Positions 14,716 to 25,020 of a stretch of DNA of 64,000 bases are shown here, in pieces. The translations under genes and the position numbers were made by a program. The stretch's first letter is position 1. Each line of letters starts with the position of its first letter. Where the stretch lies: positions 1 through 64,000 of the forward strand of contig NZ_CAKJTJ010000007.1 in NCBI RefSeq assembly GCF_917563925.1. Direction: 5' to 3'. Origin of the DNA: Sutcliffiella rhizosphaerae. Its GTDB lineage: Bacteria > Bacillota > Bacilli > Bacillales > Bacillaceae_I. The notes under the pieces are model-generated. The model did not search any database and was not told the origin of the DNA. It saw only the letters and a program-made list of their open reading frames with translations.

Positions 14716-15890
14716 AATTTACAAACAGAGTATCCTTAAGAATGCGTATAACATTGCTTGCAGGTGCTATTTTGTTACTTTGCTCTCTTATCCTGACTAT
14801 GACTGCTTCCTACAATGCTCGTACACAATTTATCAATATCGAACTAGCTAATCCACAACAGGCTAAAGAACCTTATAGGGCTATTGAGGAAAGCCGTCTA
14901 CCTACAGTCGGAATTGCACCAAATACGACATTATCCCCAGCTGTGACTCAAGCAAAAGATAATTTTGATACAACTATTATAATTATACTTGTTATTGTAT
15001 CTGTACTTGGAATGGGATTGGTATATATTGTAGCAGGCAGGTCTTTGGACCCCATTCATGAATTAAGCAAAGCAATTTCCACAATTACAGAGCATGAATT
15101 AAAGAAGCGCATTCCTCATGTGGGTAGAAAAGATGAAGTTGGTGTACTAGCACACTCATTTAATATCATGCTAGATCGATTAGAAAAATCGTTTCTAAAA
15201 CAAAAGCGATTTTCTGCAAATGTTGCTCACGAACTAAAAACACCATTAGCAATCATTCATGCCGGAACTCAGGTACTTCATATGGAAAAAAATCCATCAA
15301 AATCTGAATATGAAGAAACACTTGCAATAACTGAGAAAAATGTAAAAAGATTAATGGCTGTGGTAGATGACCTTATGAACCTTTATGACGAAAAGGAAGG
15401 ATTCGAAACTACATCAATTTGCTTAAAAGATATGTTCGAAACTATTTGTAGCGAGCTCCATCCTCACTTTGAGGAAAAACAAATCGTAACAGAGCTTCAT
15501 TGCGAACTCCACAATGTGAAAGGCTACGAGGCTTTGCTTTATAGAGCTTTCTTTAATCTAATTGAGAATGCTGCCAAATATAATAAAATTGGTGGTAAAA
15601 TCCATATTAAGGCTATGGAAATAAATGGAGTGGGACAGATATCAATATCAGACACAGGCAATGGTATCTATTCCGACGAATTGCTACAAATTTTCGAACC
15701 GTTTTATCGCGTTAATAAGTCCCGTTCACGTAAGACAGGTGGGGTAGGGCTTGGTTTATCAATTGTAAAAACAATAATTGAGAAGCATGGGTGGAAAATT
15801 ACAGTAGATAGTACATTTGGTCAAGGATCAGTTTTCACTATATCAGGTATTGAGGGACAAATTAATTCCAAGAGGAGTTCTATAATATAA
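14712..15890 (+). CDS. Sensor histidine kinase with HAMP domain
   Basis: The 392-aa kinase has a TM helix at about 11-33, a short extracellular loop, a second TM at 87-108, HAMP at 109-160, a HisKA dimerisation domain with His173 in FSANVAHELKTPLA, and a complete ATPase domain: N box LIENAAKYN, G1 DTGNGI, F box FEPFYR, G2 GGVGLGLSIV. The TTG start overlaps the regulator stop by four bases. The small sensor loop (about 50 residues) suggests membrane or intramembrane sensing. Its cognate regulator is frameshifted, so the pathway may be inactive. Confidence 0.9.
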   Translation: MKFTNRVSLRMRITLLAGAILLLCSLILTMTASYNARTQFINIELANPQQAKEPYRAIEESRLPTVGIAPNTTLSPAVTQAKDNFDTTIIIILVIVSVLGMGLVYIVAGRSLDPIHELSKAISTITEHELKKRIPHVGRKDEVGVLAHSFNIMLDRLEKSFLKQKRFSANVAHELKTPLAIIHAGTQVLHMEKNPSKSEYEETLAITEKNVKRLMAVVDDLMNLYDEKEGFETTSICLKDMFETICSELHPHFEEKQIVTELHCELHNVKGYEALLYRAFFNLIENAAKYNKIGGKIHIKAMEINGVGQISISDTGNGIYSDELLQIFEPFYRVNKSRSRKTGGVGLGLSIVKTIIEKHGWKITVDSTFGQGSVFTISGIEGQINSKRSSII

Positions 15891-15955
15891 GAGTGAAAAG
15901 AGTGTTTAACATTGAAATTTGTCATACTATTCACTACTATCTAATGGATAATATT

Positions 15956-15987
15956 AAAGAGCCAACCTTTAAAAGTTGGCTCTTTCA
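15956..15987 (+). terminator. Kinase operon terminator
   Basis: AAAGAGCCAAC pairs with GTTGGCTCTTT around an 8-base loop. Confidence 0.8.
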
Positions 15988-16221
15988 GCTTGTAGACAAA
16001 GTCTAGTTATATGTCCCTACACTACTTTATCGACCACCACTAGATATGACTATAGACAATACGAATCTAACCCTTTGCGGATTCAAAAGAATGGACCACG
16101 CTCAGGGGGACTGGAAAAAATAGCTATGAGAGGATGCTAACTTTCGCTGCATAAATCTTATGAAACTGGCTAGGTGGGCGTGATAAGCCTCCTCCTTTAC
16201 TATTAAAATGACCATAATCAA

Positions 16222-16262
16222 TGAAACCCCCATTTCACCAACAACTGAAATGGGGGTTTGTC
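16222..16262. terminator. Bidirectional terminator
   Basis: A perfect 14-bp stem, AAACCCCCATTTCA with TGAAATGGGGGTTT, and an 8-base loop. It can serve the minus-strand DUF3231 gene, which ends 38 bases away. Confidence 0.85.
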
Positions 16263-16299
16263 TACGCTCTAAAAAGACTCTATAAAGGGTCTCTTTTAA

Positions 16300-16815
16300 T
16301 TATTCACAATGCTCATTTTTATTTTTATGCAGAGGTGGAGGTATAAGCCATCCTTTTTCCTTATTTAATTTCAAAGCTTTAGCCCCAATCTGAGCTTTCT
16401 GCATATGGAACTGCCCAAACATCATCGCTACGTCCTCACGTATACATTGGCCCATAATTGTACTACACGAAACAAGGCCTGAAGCGATAGTAGTAGATAA
16501 CGCTGCCGATATTGCAGGATCTGGCATACGTGCTCCTACCGGTATATCATCTAGACAGGCATTGGGCGGTTCTGGAGGAGTAGGTGGTAAGCCTATTCCA
16601 TTTTCCTTAAGTAGTATTTCAAGTTGTCTTACTTCTTCTGTCCCACCTTCTATACAGTCCTTCAAAAGCCCCTTTAAATCATCATCACCTGCATGATTAA
16701 GTTGAAGTTGAAAACCAGCAATAGAGCTTTTCGCTGATAAAAGATAACTCCACGTCCCAAATACTTCTCCATAATGAAGTGGTTCTTCTTGTGGATTTCC
16801 ATTTAAAATACCCAT
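16300..16815 (-). CDS. DUF3231 family protein (first copy)
   Basis: The 171-aa protein starts MGILNGNPQEEPLHYGEVFG, the hallmark N-terminus of DUF3231 proteins of spore formers. Helices follow with LNHAGDDDLKGLLKDCIEGG, a Pro-rich hinge (GIGLPPTPPEPP) and VGARMPDPAISAALSTTIAS, ending in KEKGWLIPPP. The fold is probably ferritin-like, like CotF. AAGGAGGATATTT before the ATG at 16815 fixes the start; an in-frame start seven codons upstream lacks an RBS. It is divergent from the manganese catalase gene. Confidence 0.85.
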   Translation of the reverse strand: MGILNGNPQEEPLHYGEVFGTWSYLLSAKSSIAGFQLQLNHAGDDDLKGLLKDCIEGGTEEVRQLEILLKENGIGLPPTPPEPPNACLDDIPVGARMPDPAISAALSTTIASGLVSCSTIMGQCIREDVAMMFGQFHMQKAQIGAKALKLNKEKGWLIPPPLHKNKNEHCE

Positions 16816-16833
16816 AAATATCCTCCTTATATG

Positions 16834-16864
16834 CATAATGTGCCACCTTTCTTAGATGTACGCA
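16834..16864 (-). promoter_or_regulatory. Possible sigma-G type promoter
   Basis: On the minus strand TGCGTA, 18-base spacer, CATTATG resemble the forespore sigma-G consensus (TGMATA, CATWMTA) with one mismatch in each box. The predicted transcript would begin almost at the RBS, which weakens the case. Confidence 0.3.
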
Positions 16865-17039
16865 CATAAGTTAGGGTAACCAAAATACCTCGTTTAATTA
16901 CAAAGAAATTTAGGTGCAAAACCGATAAAGTTTTTTTAAATAGCTATTATAAAATACATGTGTCTGGTGGCAAAAGTGAATAATAACTTAATGACACGAA
17001 ATAATAAATGGGACGTAATAAAAAAGGAGATAGATGCTC

Positions 17040-17897
17040 ATGTATTTCTATAAAGAAGATTTAATTAATATGATTGTCCCTGATAAACCTGACCCTCATG
17101 CTGCGAAGGTTCTGCAAGAAGCACTTGGTGGACAATTTGGCGAAATGAGAACAATGATGCAGTTTTCTTTTCAAAGTGCAAATTTTAGGGGTAAAGAAAA
17201 ACAATACCGTGACCTAATCAGAGGTGTTTTTCTTGAAGAATTAAGTCATGTGGAACTTGTCCAGTCCACAATAAATCAATTACTAAATGAATCTGGGGCT
17301 AACTTACCGGGAAATCAAGCTAGTGATGCTGCTCCACTAGATGATGTCATTAAAAGTGGTGTCAATCCACATCATTACATTATGGGTGCAAAAGCTTCAG
17401 TTGCTGAGGATGCGGCAGGTAATCCATGGAATGGTTCTTGGGTGTATGACCACGGGAATCTTGCAGCAAACTTATTAAATAACCTCGTTCTTGAATCGAC
17501 AGGTGTACTTCAAAAGTCAAGAATTTATGAGATGAGTAATAATAGAACCCTTCGTGAAACTATCGCCTTCTTAATAGTGCGGGATAACGCTCACCAAAAT
17601 GCGTTTGCTAAAGCGTTAGAAACTCTTGGGGTAGATTGGGGTAAACTATTCCCAATTCCTAATTACGATTTGAATAAATACCCAGAGTGCCGTAAATTCG
17701 TAGAAATGGGTTTCCATAATGCCCAATTTAATTTCCGGTTAGATGAGACACGTATAGGTGAAGTCTTCCAGGGGACAACACCTAGTAGAAATGGAGGGGA
17801 GCTTTCGGTAATAGAACCTCCAAAAGGATATCCAGTACCAGAACTTCCAGACATGCCAAATGAACATGCATCTGGAATATATGATTTGAACAATTAA
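17040..17897 (+). CDS. Manganese (non-haem) catalase
   Basis: The 285-aa dimanganese catalase breaks down hydrogen peroxide. The ferritin-like bundle with metal ligands is visible: Glu35 in GGQFGEMRTMM, then FLEELSHVE (Glu67, His70), and a later NLVLESTGV helix and RDNAHQNAFAKAL (Glu and His ligands). Relatives in Bacillus (YdbD, CotJC) are linked to stress or the spore coat. I prefer the ATG at 17040 (AAGGAGATAG at nine bases) over the one at 17034. It is flanked by two DUF3231 genes, which suggests a joint role in spores. Confidence 0.93.
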   Translation: MYFYKEDLINMIVPDKPDPHAAKVLQEALGGQFGEMRTMMQFSFQSANFRGKEKQYRDLIRGVFLEELSHVELVQSTINQLLNESGANLPGNQASDAAPLDDVIKSGVNPHHYIMGAKASVAEDAAGNPWNGSWVYDHGNLAANLLNNLVLESTGVLQKSRIYEMSNNRTLRETIAFLIVRDNAHQNAFAKALETLGVDWGKLFPIPNYDLNKYPECRKFVEMGFHNAQFNFRLDETRIGEVFQGTTPSRNGGELSVIEPPKGYPVPELPDMPNEHASGIYDLNN

Positions 17898-18030
17898 AGA
17901 TTGTTCCCTGAACTTAGTAAGAAAAGTGAAGCAAGAACAACTTATCTTAATTGAATAATTAACCCTTTTAAGGAGAGCATAACATATGGTGTAACCGCAC
18001 CTACTAATTCGATGTGGAGGGTTATTGCTT

Positions 18031-18204
18031 ATGAATGTACGTGAAGGTTTAATTCCCACTGTGTTAGGCTCTGCCGTAACTGCTACAGGATATGCACTTA
18101 AACAAAAACGTGGTACGAATAAAATGGTAGCAAATACTATTTTTGGTTTTGGATTAGCCCACGTAGTTTTAGGTGCAATTGACCTGGTAGAACATCGTCG
18201 TTAG
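18031..18204 (+). CDS. Small glycine/alanine-rich membrane protein (57 aa)
   Basis: A 57-codon frame starts at ATG 18031 after GTGGAGGGTTATTGCTT, and begins MNVREGLIPTVLGSAVTATG. It has two hydrophobic segments (about residues 8-24 and 33-49, GFGLAHVVLGAIDL) and ends EHRR. Short proteins of this type occur in many Bacillus genomes, sometimes wrongly labelled asparagine synthase. Function is unknown. It lies 133 bases downstream of the manganese catalase, on the same strand, with its own terminator. Confidence 0.75.
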   Translation: MNVREGLIPTVLGSAVTATGYALKQKRGTNKMVANTIFGFGLAHVVLGAIDLVEHRR

Positions 18205-18210
18205 TATATG

Positions 18211-18236
18211 GGAGAGCATTTATTTGCTCTCCATTT
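18211..18236 (+). terminator. Terminator after the 57-aa gene
   Basis: GGAGAGCA pairs with TGCTCTCC around a short T/A loop, followed by a modest T-rich tail. Confidence 0.65.
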
Positions 18237-18386
18237 AATAGTTTGGTTATTTTTTCAAATGTTGTTGTTTTTACGTTTTCGAAAGAATAGTACTTTTTCA
18301 TCACCTCACATTTATTTGTATAGAATGATATAAACAATGTTTGTATGTTAGCCTTGATTCTTCCACAACCCTCAAAAGCCCAATCC

Positions 18387-18415
18387 AAAAAGCCACCTGC
18401 TAAGATGGCTTTGCT
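18387..18415 (-). terminator. Probable terminator of the second DUF3231 gene
   Basis: On the minus strand AAAGCCA pairs with TGGCTTT around a 10-base loop and runs into TTTTGG. The rest of 18237-18528 shows no convincing gene. Confidence 0.5.
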
Positions 18416-18528
18416 ATGTAGTCGCATTGGTGTTATTAAGGAGAAGCAGAGTACCTTCTTGACATGAATCCATGTTTTTTAAGTAGTTCAAGTTTATATA
18501 ATGTTCATAAAAGAATGTCGCTATTATT

Positions 18529-19080
18529 TCATTTGCTTCCCGGTGCCCCTGGAGGAACATAGTATGGGGGAATTCTTAACCATCCCCTTGACAACATTAG
18601 ATTTTTTAATGGTGCAGCAAACTTCATTAAATTTACTTGAATGGAAAAAAACATTAATCCAACATCTGTTCGAACAGTTTTGCTCATAGCCAATGCACAG
18701 AAACTTACGCTTGATGCGATTTTTACTGAAATTAAATTTGCTATTTCATCATCTGTCAATTTGACACCTGACGGAACGTCACCTGGATTAGATGTTGGTT
18801 TATCAGGGTTTACTAACGGAAGGGGAACACCTTCAGCTAATAGAAATTCTTCAATTTTTTTAGTGTCTTTATGACTTCCTATTAACGCTTCTTTTAAAAC
18901 ATGCTGTAAATCTGTATCTGTTGTTGAGTTAAGTCCTACTTGATATAAAGAATGGGATTCATGGAATGCCGTAAAAGCTGTCCATAAATCCATTACCTCC
19001 CCCACATGGAGAGGAGTTTTTGGTGTATCATCCACAAAATTTTTAATTATCGCTGATACGCTTTCAAATGCATTTGTCAT
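18529..19080 (-). CDS. DUF3231 family protein (second copy)
   Basis: The 183-aa protein has TPKTPLHVGEVMDLWTAFTA, followed by GLNSTTDTDLQHVLKEALIG, a hinge with GVPLPLVNPDKPTS and a C-terminal RGWLRIPPYYVPPG, all in the same order as the first DUF3231 copy 2 kb away, but sequence identity looks low. ATG 19080 is preferred over a GTG four codons upstream because GGGTGAT is better spaced. The second copy reads in the same direction as the first, with manganese catalase between them. Confidence 0.82.
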   Translation of the reverse strand: MTNAFESVSAIIKNFVDDTPKTPLHVGEVMDLWTAFTAFHESHSLYQVGLNSTTDTDLQHVLKEALIGSHKDTKKIEEFLLAEGVPLPLVNPDKPTSNPGDVPSGVKLTDDEIANLISVKIASSVSFCALAMSKTVRTDVGLMFFSIQVNLMKFAAPLKNLMLSRGWLRIPPYYVPPGAPGSK

Positions 19081-19177
19081 ATTATCGATCACCCATATTT
19101 AAATTTTACTTATATCTTTATCCAAATAATGGGATATTATACTATTCACGTATTATTGTTATTTCCACTTCAATAGA

Positions 19178-19223
19178 AAAGCACCTTTACAAAACTTCCT
19201 GTTCAGGAAGTTTTGTAAGGTGC
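19178..19223 (-). terminator. katG terminator
   Basis: A 19-bp stem with one bulged base and a 4-base loop (GCACCTT...ACTTCCT pairing with AGGAAGT...AAGGTGC), followed on the minus strand by TTTTC. It separates katG from the downstream DUF3231 gene. Confidence 0.85.
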
Positions 19224-19273
19224 CGTTGTACTTGGACACATTACCAGAGAAGCATTGTGACCAGGGGTAATTA

Positions 19274-21490
<2,217 letters not shown>

Positions 21491-21551
21491 TTAGCACACA
21501 TCTTGCTTTCAACGTACGAAACTTCCAATAGAGACAACATCAATTCTTACA

Positions 21552-21566
21552 TTGTAATTATAATAA
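21552..21566. promoter_or_regulatory. PerR box-like operator upstream of katG
   Basis: TTGTAATTATAATAA matches the PerR/Fur-type consensus TTATAATNATTATAA at 12 of 14 defined positions. It overlaps a minus-strand TATAAT (21562-21557) that may be the katG -10 box, so repression by occlusion fits. In B. subtilis PerR controls katA, ahpCF and mrgA through such sites. Confidence 0.65.
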
Positions 21567-21737
21567 ATAATCTCCTAAATAAAAAGGAATATGCAGAAAT
21601 TTTAAAAAAGTTAATTTTTAGATAAATTGTACATAGTATTTAACTGTCACCAAAGAAGTGTGGTTTATGACTCCTAAAAACTTATTACTTCTCCATTTTT
21701 AGAAAATAATCGACAAAACATGGAAAATATTAGTGTT

Positions 21738-21752
21738 AATTTTCAAAATAAA
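21738..21752. promoter_or_regulatory. CodY box-like site 1 (liv operon)
   Basis: AATTTTCAAAATAAA matches the CodY consensus AATTTTCWGAAAATT at 11 of 15 positions. It lies about 45 bases upstream of a better site. Confidence 0.35.
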
Positions 21753-21782
21753 CTAGACGAAAGAGAGAATTTCTTGTACAAT

Positions 21783-21797
21783 TCTTTTCAGAATATT
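21783..21797. promoter_or_regulatory. CodY box-like site 2 (liv operon)
   Basis: TCTTTTCAGAATATT matches AATTTTCWGAAAATT at 12 of 15 positions and overlaps a possible -10 box (TATTAT at 21794). CodY senses branched-chain amino acids and GTP, so its repression of this transporter would be logical. Confidence 0.5.
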
Positions 21798-21891
21798 ATT
21801 TGTTTTTAGAAAATAAAAATAAATACATCTAAGAAATTTCATCCACTAACATCGGCTTGGAGAATAAATTATTCTAGCAGGGGGTATAACG

Positions 21892-23061
21892 GTGAAAAAG
21901 AGAAAATTAGCGGGGATTTTTATGTCGTTAATGTTAGCGGCAGGAGTAATGGCAGGATGTAATTCGTCCAATACAGGTGGCGGGGACAGCTCAACCATTA
22001 AGATTGGGGCTAACCTTGAACTATCAGGTGGAGTAGCCTCTTACGGTCAATCCATTGAGGAAGGTATCCAGCTGGCACTGGAGGAAATCAACAAAGAAGG
22101 TATTGATGGGAAAAAGCTTGAGCTTGTAAAGTATGACAACAAATCAGACGCAGCGGAAGCAACGAATGGAGCCATTAGATTAATCAGTCAGGATAAAGTA
22201 GTAGCGATCATTGGAGCTGCCACAAGTACAAATACATTAGCCCAAGTGGAAATTGCACAAAATAATAAAACTCCACTACTAACACCGACAGGTACTAATC
22301 CAACGATTACTTTTAACAATGATACTTTAAATGATTTTATTTTCCGTACATGTTTCATCGATCCATTCCAAGGTACAGTTGCAGCTAACTTCGCTTCTAA
22401 AGATATTCAAGCGAAAAATGCTGCCATTATCATTGACAATTCAAGTGACTATGCAAAGGGTCTAGCGTCTGCTTTTAAATTAGCATATGAAGCAAATGGT
22501 GGAGAAATCATTGCAGAAGAAGCATATGTTGCGAAAGACACTGACTTTAATGCGATCTTAACGAATATTAAATCCAAAAACCCTGAATTCATTTTCCTTC
22601 CTGGGTATTATGAAGAGGTTGGATTGATCATTAAGCAAGCTCGTGCTCTTGGTATTGATGTGCCAATCATGGGTGGAGATGGCTGGGATTCTCCTAAGCT
22701 AGTAGAAATTGCTGGAGCAGATCCACTAAATAACACATTCATTACGAATCATTATTCTTCAGGTGACTCAGATTCAAAGGTTCAAGACTTCGTTCAAGCA
22801 TTTGAGGATAAAAATAACGGGAAATCACCAGATGCTTTTAATGCATTAGGTTATGATTCTGTTTACTTTCTAGCTGATGCTATCAAACGTGCAGGCAGCG
22901 CAGATCCAGAAAAAATTCAAAAAGCACTTGCGGAAACAGATGGTCTTGCCCTTGTTTCTGGCAGCCTAAAACTTGATGAAAATCATGATCCAATTAAATC
23001 TGCGGTTATTCTTGAATACAAAGATGGTAAACAAGAATTCAATACTAAAGTAAACCCATAA
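21892..23061 (+). CDS. livK: Branched-chain amino acid ABC transporter, substrate-binding lipoprotein
   Basis: The 389-aa lipoprotein has signal peptide and lipobox VMAGC (Cys23) and a Peripla_BP_6 domain: IKIGANLELSGGVASYGQSI near residue 36 and VVAIIGAATSTNTLAQVEIA with TGTNPTIT in the ligand cleft. It captures leucine, isoleucine, valine or related amino acids outside the membrane. GTG start with AGGGGGTATAAC. First gene of livKHMGF, with CodY-like sites upstream. Confidence 0.93.
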   Translation: MKKRKLAGIFMSLMLAAGVMAGCNSSNTGGGDSSTIKIGANLELSGGVASYGQSIEEGIQLALEEINKEGIDGKKLELVKYDNKSDAAEATNGAIRLISQDKVVAIIGAATSTNTLAQVEIAQNNKTPLLTPTGTNPTITFNNDTLNDFIFRTCFIDPFQGTVAANFASKDIQAKNAAIIIDNSSDYAKGLASAFKLAYEANGGEIIAEEAYVAKDTDFNAILTNIKSKNPEFIFLPGYYEEVGLIIKQARALGIDVPIMGGDGWDSPKLVEIAGADPLNNTFITNHYSSGDSDSKVQDFVQAFEDKNNGKSPDAFNALGYDSVYFLADAIKRAGSADPEKIQKALAETDGLALVSGSLKLDENHDPIKSAVILEYKDGKQEFNTKVNP

Positions 23062-23153
23062 AAATAAGTGTGTCATAAAGAATAGGGAGTATGAATCACT
23101 CCCTATTCCTACGTTCTAATCATATTTCCTATCACTTAAAAGGAGCAAAAAAC

Positions 23154-24032
23154 ATGGAATTTTTACAGCAGCTTGTTAACGGGGTTTCTTTAGGAAGTAT
23201 TTATGCATTAATCGCCCTAGGGTATACCATGGTGTATGGGATAGTAAAATTAATCAACTTTGCCCATGGAGATGTCTTCATGGTAGGTGCCTTCATTGGT
23301 TTTTATTCCATTACTGTACTAGATTTAGGATTTTTCCCCGCCTTGCTCATTTCAATGGCAGCTTGTGCGACATTAGGTGTTCTAATAGAACGAATTGCCT
23401 ATAAACCACTCCGAAATGCCACGAGAATTGCCGCCTTAATTACAGCAATAGGTGTATCCTTATTTATTGAATACGGAATGATTTATATCCGTGGAGCCCA
23501 ACCAGAGGCTTATCCTAGTGATATCATCCCAGTCAAAAGCATTGATTTTCTTGGTGTGAAAATCAGTAGCCAATCATTATTGATTTTAGGCACTGCCATC
23601 GTATTAATGATACTACTTCAATTCATTGTTCATAAAACCAAAACCGGGAAAGCCATGCGGGCTGTCTCCCATGACATGGATGCTGCACGATTAATGGGAA
23701 TTAACGTAAACAACACTATTTCTGCAACATTTGCAATTGGGTCTGCTCTTGCCGGAGCAGCAGGGGTAGCATTTGGAATGTACTATACAAAAATTGAACC
23801 TTTAATGGGAATTATTCCTGGGTTAAAAGCGTTCGTCGCAGCTGTTGTCGGTGGTATCGGAATCATACCTGGGGCGATGGTAGGCGGCCTTTTACTAGGA
23901 GTTATTGAGTCATTAGTTAGTGCTGCAGGCTTTTCACTTTGGAGAGATGGTGTAGCTTTCGTCGTACTAATCTTAATATTAATTTTCCGCCCTGCAGGAT
24001 TATTTGGCAAAAATGTCAGGGAAAAGGTGTAG
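23154..24032 (+). CDS. livH: Branched-chain amino acid ABC transporter permease LivH
   Basis: The 292-aa permease has about eight helices with the LivH pattern QLVNGVSLGSIYALIALGYT at the start, INFAHGD, and GLKAFVAAVVGGIGIIPGAM near residue 230. ATG 23154 follows AAAAGGAGCAAAAAAC; the frame is open further upstream but that part is not LivH-like. Ends 13 bases before livM. Confidence 0.95.
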   Translation: MEFLQQLVNGVSLGSIYALIALGYTMVYGIVKLINFAHGDVFMVGAFIGFYSITVLDLGFFPALLISMAACATLGVLIERIAYKPLRNATRIAALITAIGVSLFIEYGMIYIRGAQPEAYPSDIIPVKSIDFLGVKISSQSLLILGTAIVLMILLQFIVHKTKTGKAMRAVSHDMDAARLMGINVNNTISATFAIGSALAGAAGVAFGMYYTKIEPLMGIIPGLKAFVAAVVGGIGIIPGAMVGGLLLGVIESLVSAAGFSLWRDGVAFVVLILILIFRPAGLFGKNVREKV

Positions 24033-24045
24033 GGGGGCTAACGCG

Positions 24046-25020
24046 ATGAATATTCTAAAACAAGCAAAAGGCTTCTGGGTCTCTATCGCAATAGCTGTTG
24101 TGTTTGGGGTAGTGGTACAGTTTTTAATTACTGGTGAACTTTTAAATATTTTTTATACGAACACCTTATTCTTTATCGGGATTAACATCATCCTTGCGGT
24201 AAGTTTACATTTAATTATTGGGATTACTGGCCAATTTTCGATCGGACATGCAGGGTTCCTTGCTGTTGGTGCTTACGCTTCTGCCATCATTACGATGAAG
24301 CTAGGTCTACCCTTTTCATTAGCCATCCTTGTTGGGGGCTTGTCAGCTGCTTTTGCTGGGATGTTAATTGGAATTCCTACATTGAGATTAAAGGGAGATT
24401 ATCTAGCGATTGCCACATTAGGTTTCGGTGAAATAGTTAGAATTGTCTTTTTGAATATTGATTATGTTGGTGGAGCAAGTGGAATGACAGTCTCGCAGCA
24501 AACCACATGGCCATGGCTGTTTGCAGGTATCCTAGTAACCATCATTGTCATTAGGAACTTTACCAACTCGACACATGGGCGTGCTTGTATATCAATAAGA
24601 GAAAATGAAGTTGCTGCAGATGCGATGGGAATTAATACGACTTTCTATAAAGTTATCGCATTTGTAATCGGTTCTTTCTTTGCAGGGGTTGCAGGAGCTT
24701 TCTATGCACATAATTTTTATATCATCCAGCCGACCAATTTCGGTTTCTTAAAGTCTTTTGATATTCTAATACTTGTTGTTTTAGGTGGTTTAGGAAGTAT
24801 GTCTGGTGCTGTTATATCTGCTATTTTCTTAACCATTGTTTCTACTTTCTTACAAAGCTACCCTGAGGTCCGGATGATTCTATATAGTTTAATACTGATA
24901 ATCGTTATGATTTACCGACCACAAGGGCTTTTAGGTACTAGAGAACTGACCTCATTCATGAAGTTCGGCAAGTCTTCCAAAGGAGGAGTCGACAATGACA
25001 ACAAACACACCGTTGCTTAA
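24046..25020 (+). CDS. livM: Branched-chain amino acid ABC transporter permease LivM
   Basis: The 324-aa second permease has LIIGITGQFSIGHAGFLAVG (about residues 58-77), GDYLAIATLGFGEI and GGLGSMSGAVISAIFL, typical LivM motifs, and ends with IYRPQGLLG. ATG 24046 follows TAGGGGGGCTAA; upstream in-frame codons overlap livH. Its last 26 bases overlap livG. Confidence 0.95.
   Translation: MNILKQAKGFWVSIAIAVVFGVVVQFLITGELLNIFYTNTLFFIGINIILAVSLHLIIGITGQFSIGHAGFLAVGAYASAIITMKLGLPFSLAILVGGLSAAFAGMLIGIPTLRLKGDYLAIATLGFGEIVRIVFLNIDYVGGASGMTVSQQTTWPWLFAGILVTIIVIRNFTNSTHGRACISIRENEVAADAMGINTTFYKVIAFVIGSFFAGVAGAFYAHNFYIIQPTNFGFLKSFDILILVVLGGLGSMSGAVISAIFLTIVSTFLQSYPEVRMILYSLILIIVMIYRPQGLLGTRELTSFMKFGKSSKGGVDNDNKHTVA

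Larger units (their letters stand above)
15891..16299. other. Intergenic stretch with two hairpins, no gene seen
   Basis: About 400 bases follow the kinase. Apart from terminators at 15956 and 16222 I see no supported ORF. The part 16020-16200 is less A/T-rich than its surroundings and might hold an unrecognised RNA. Confidence 0.4.

Noticed and set aside
16020-16200. Possible riboswitch or structured RNA downstream of the kinase
   Set aside because: The composition differs from the flanks, but I could match no known RNA motif and the nearest downstream plus-strand gene is far away.
17986-17994. ATG-GTG-TAA minimal frame after AAGGAGAG upstream of the 57-aa gene
   Set aside because: Could be a leader mini-ORF, but a two-codon match is easily random.
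18137-18427. 96-codon minus-strand frame
   Set aside because: It overlaps the better supported 57-aa gene and a terminator hairpin, and its composition is not protein-like.
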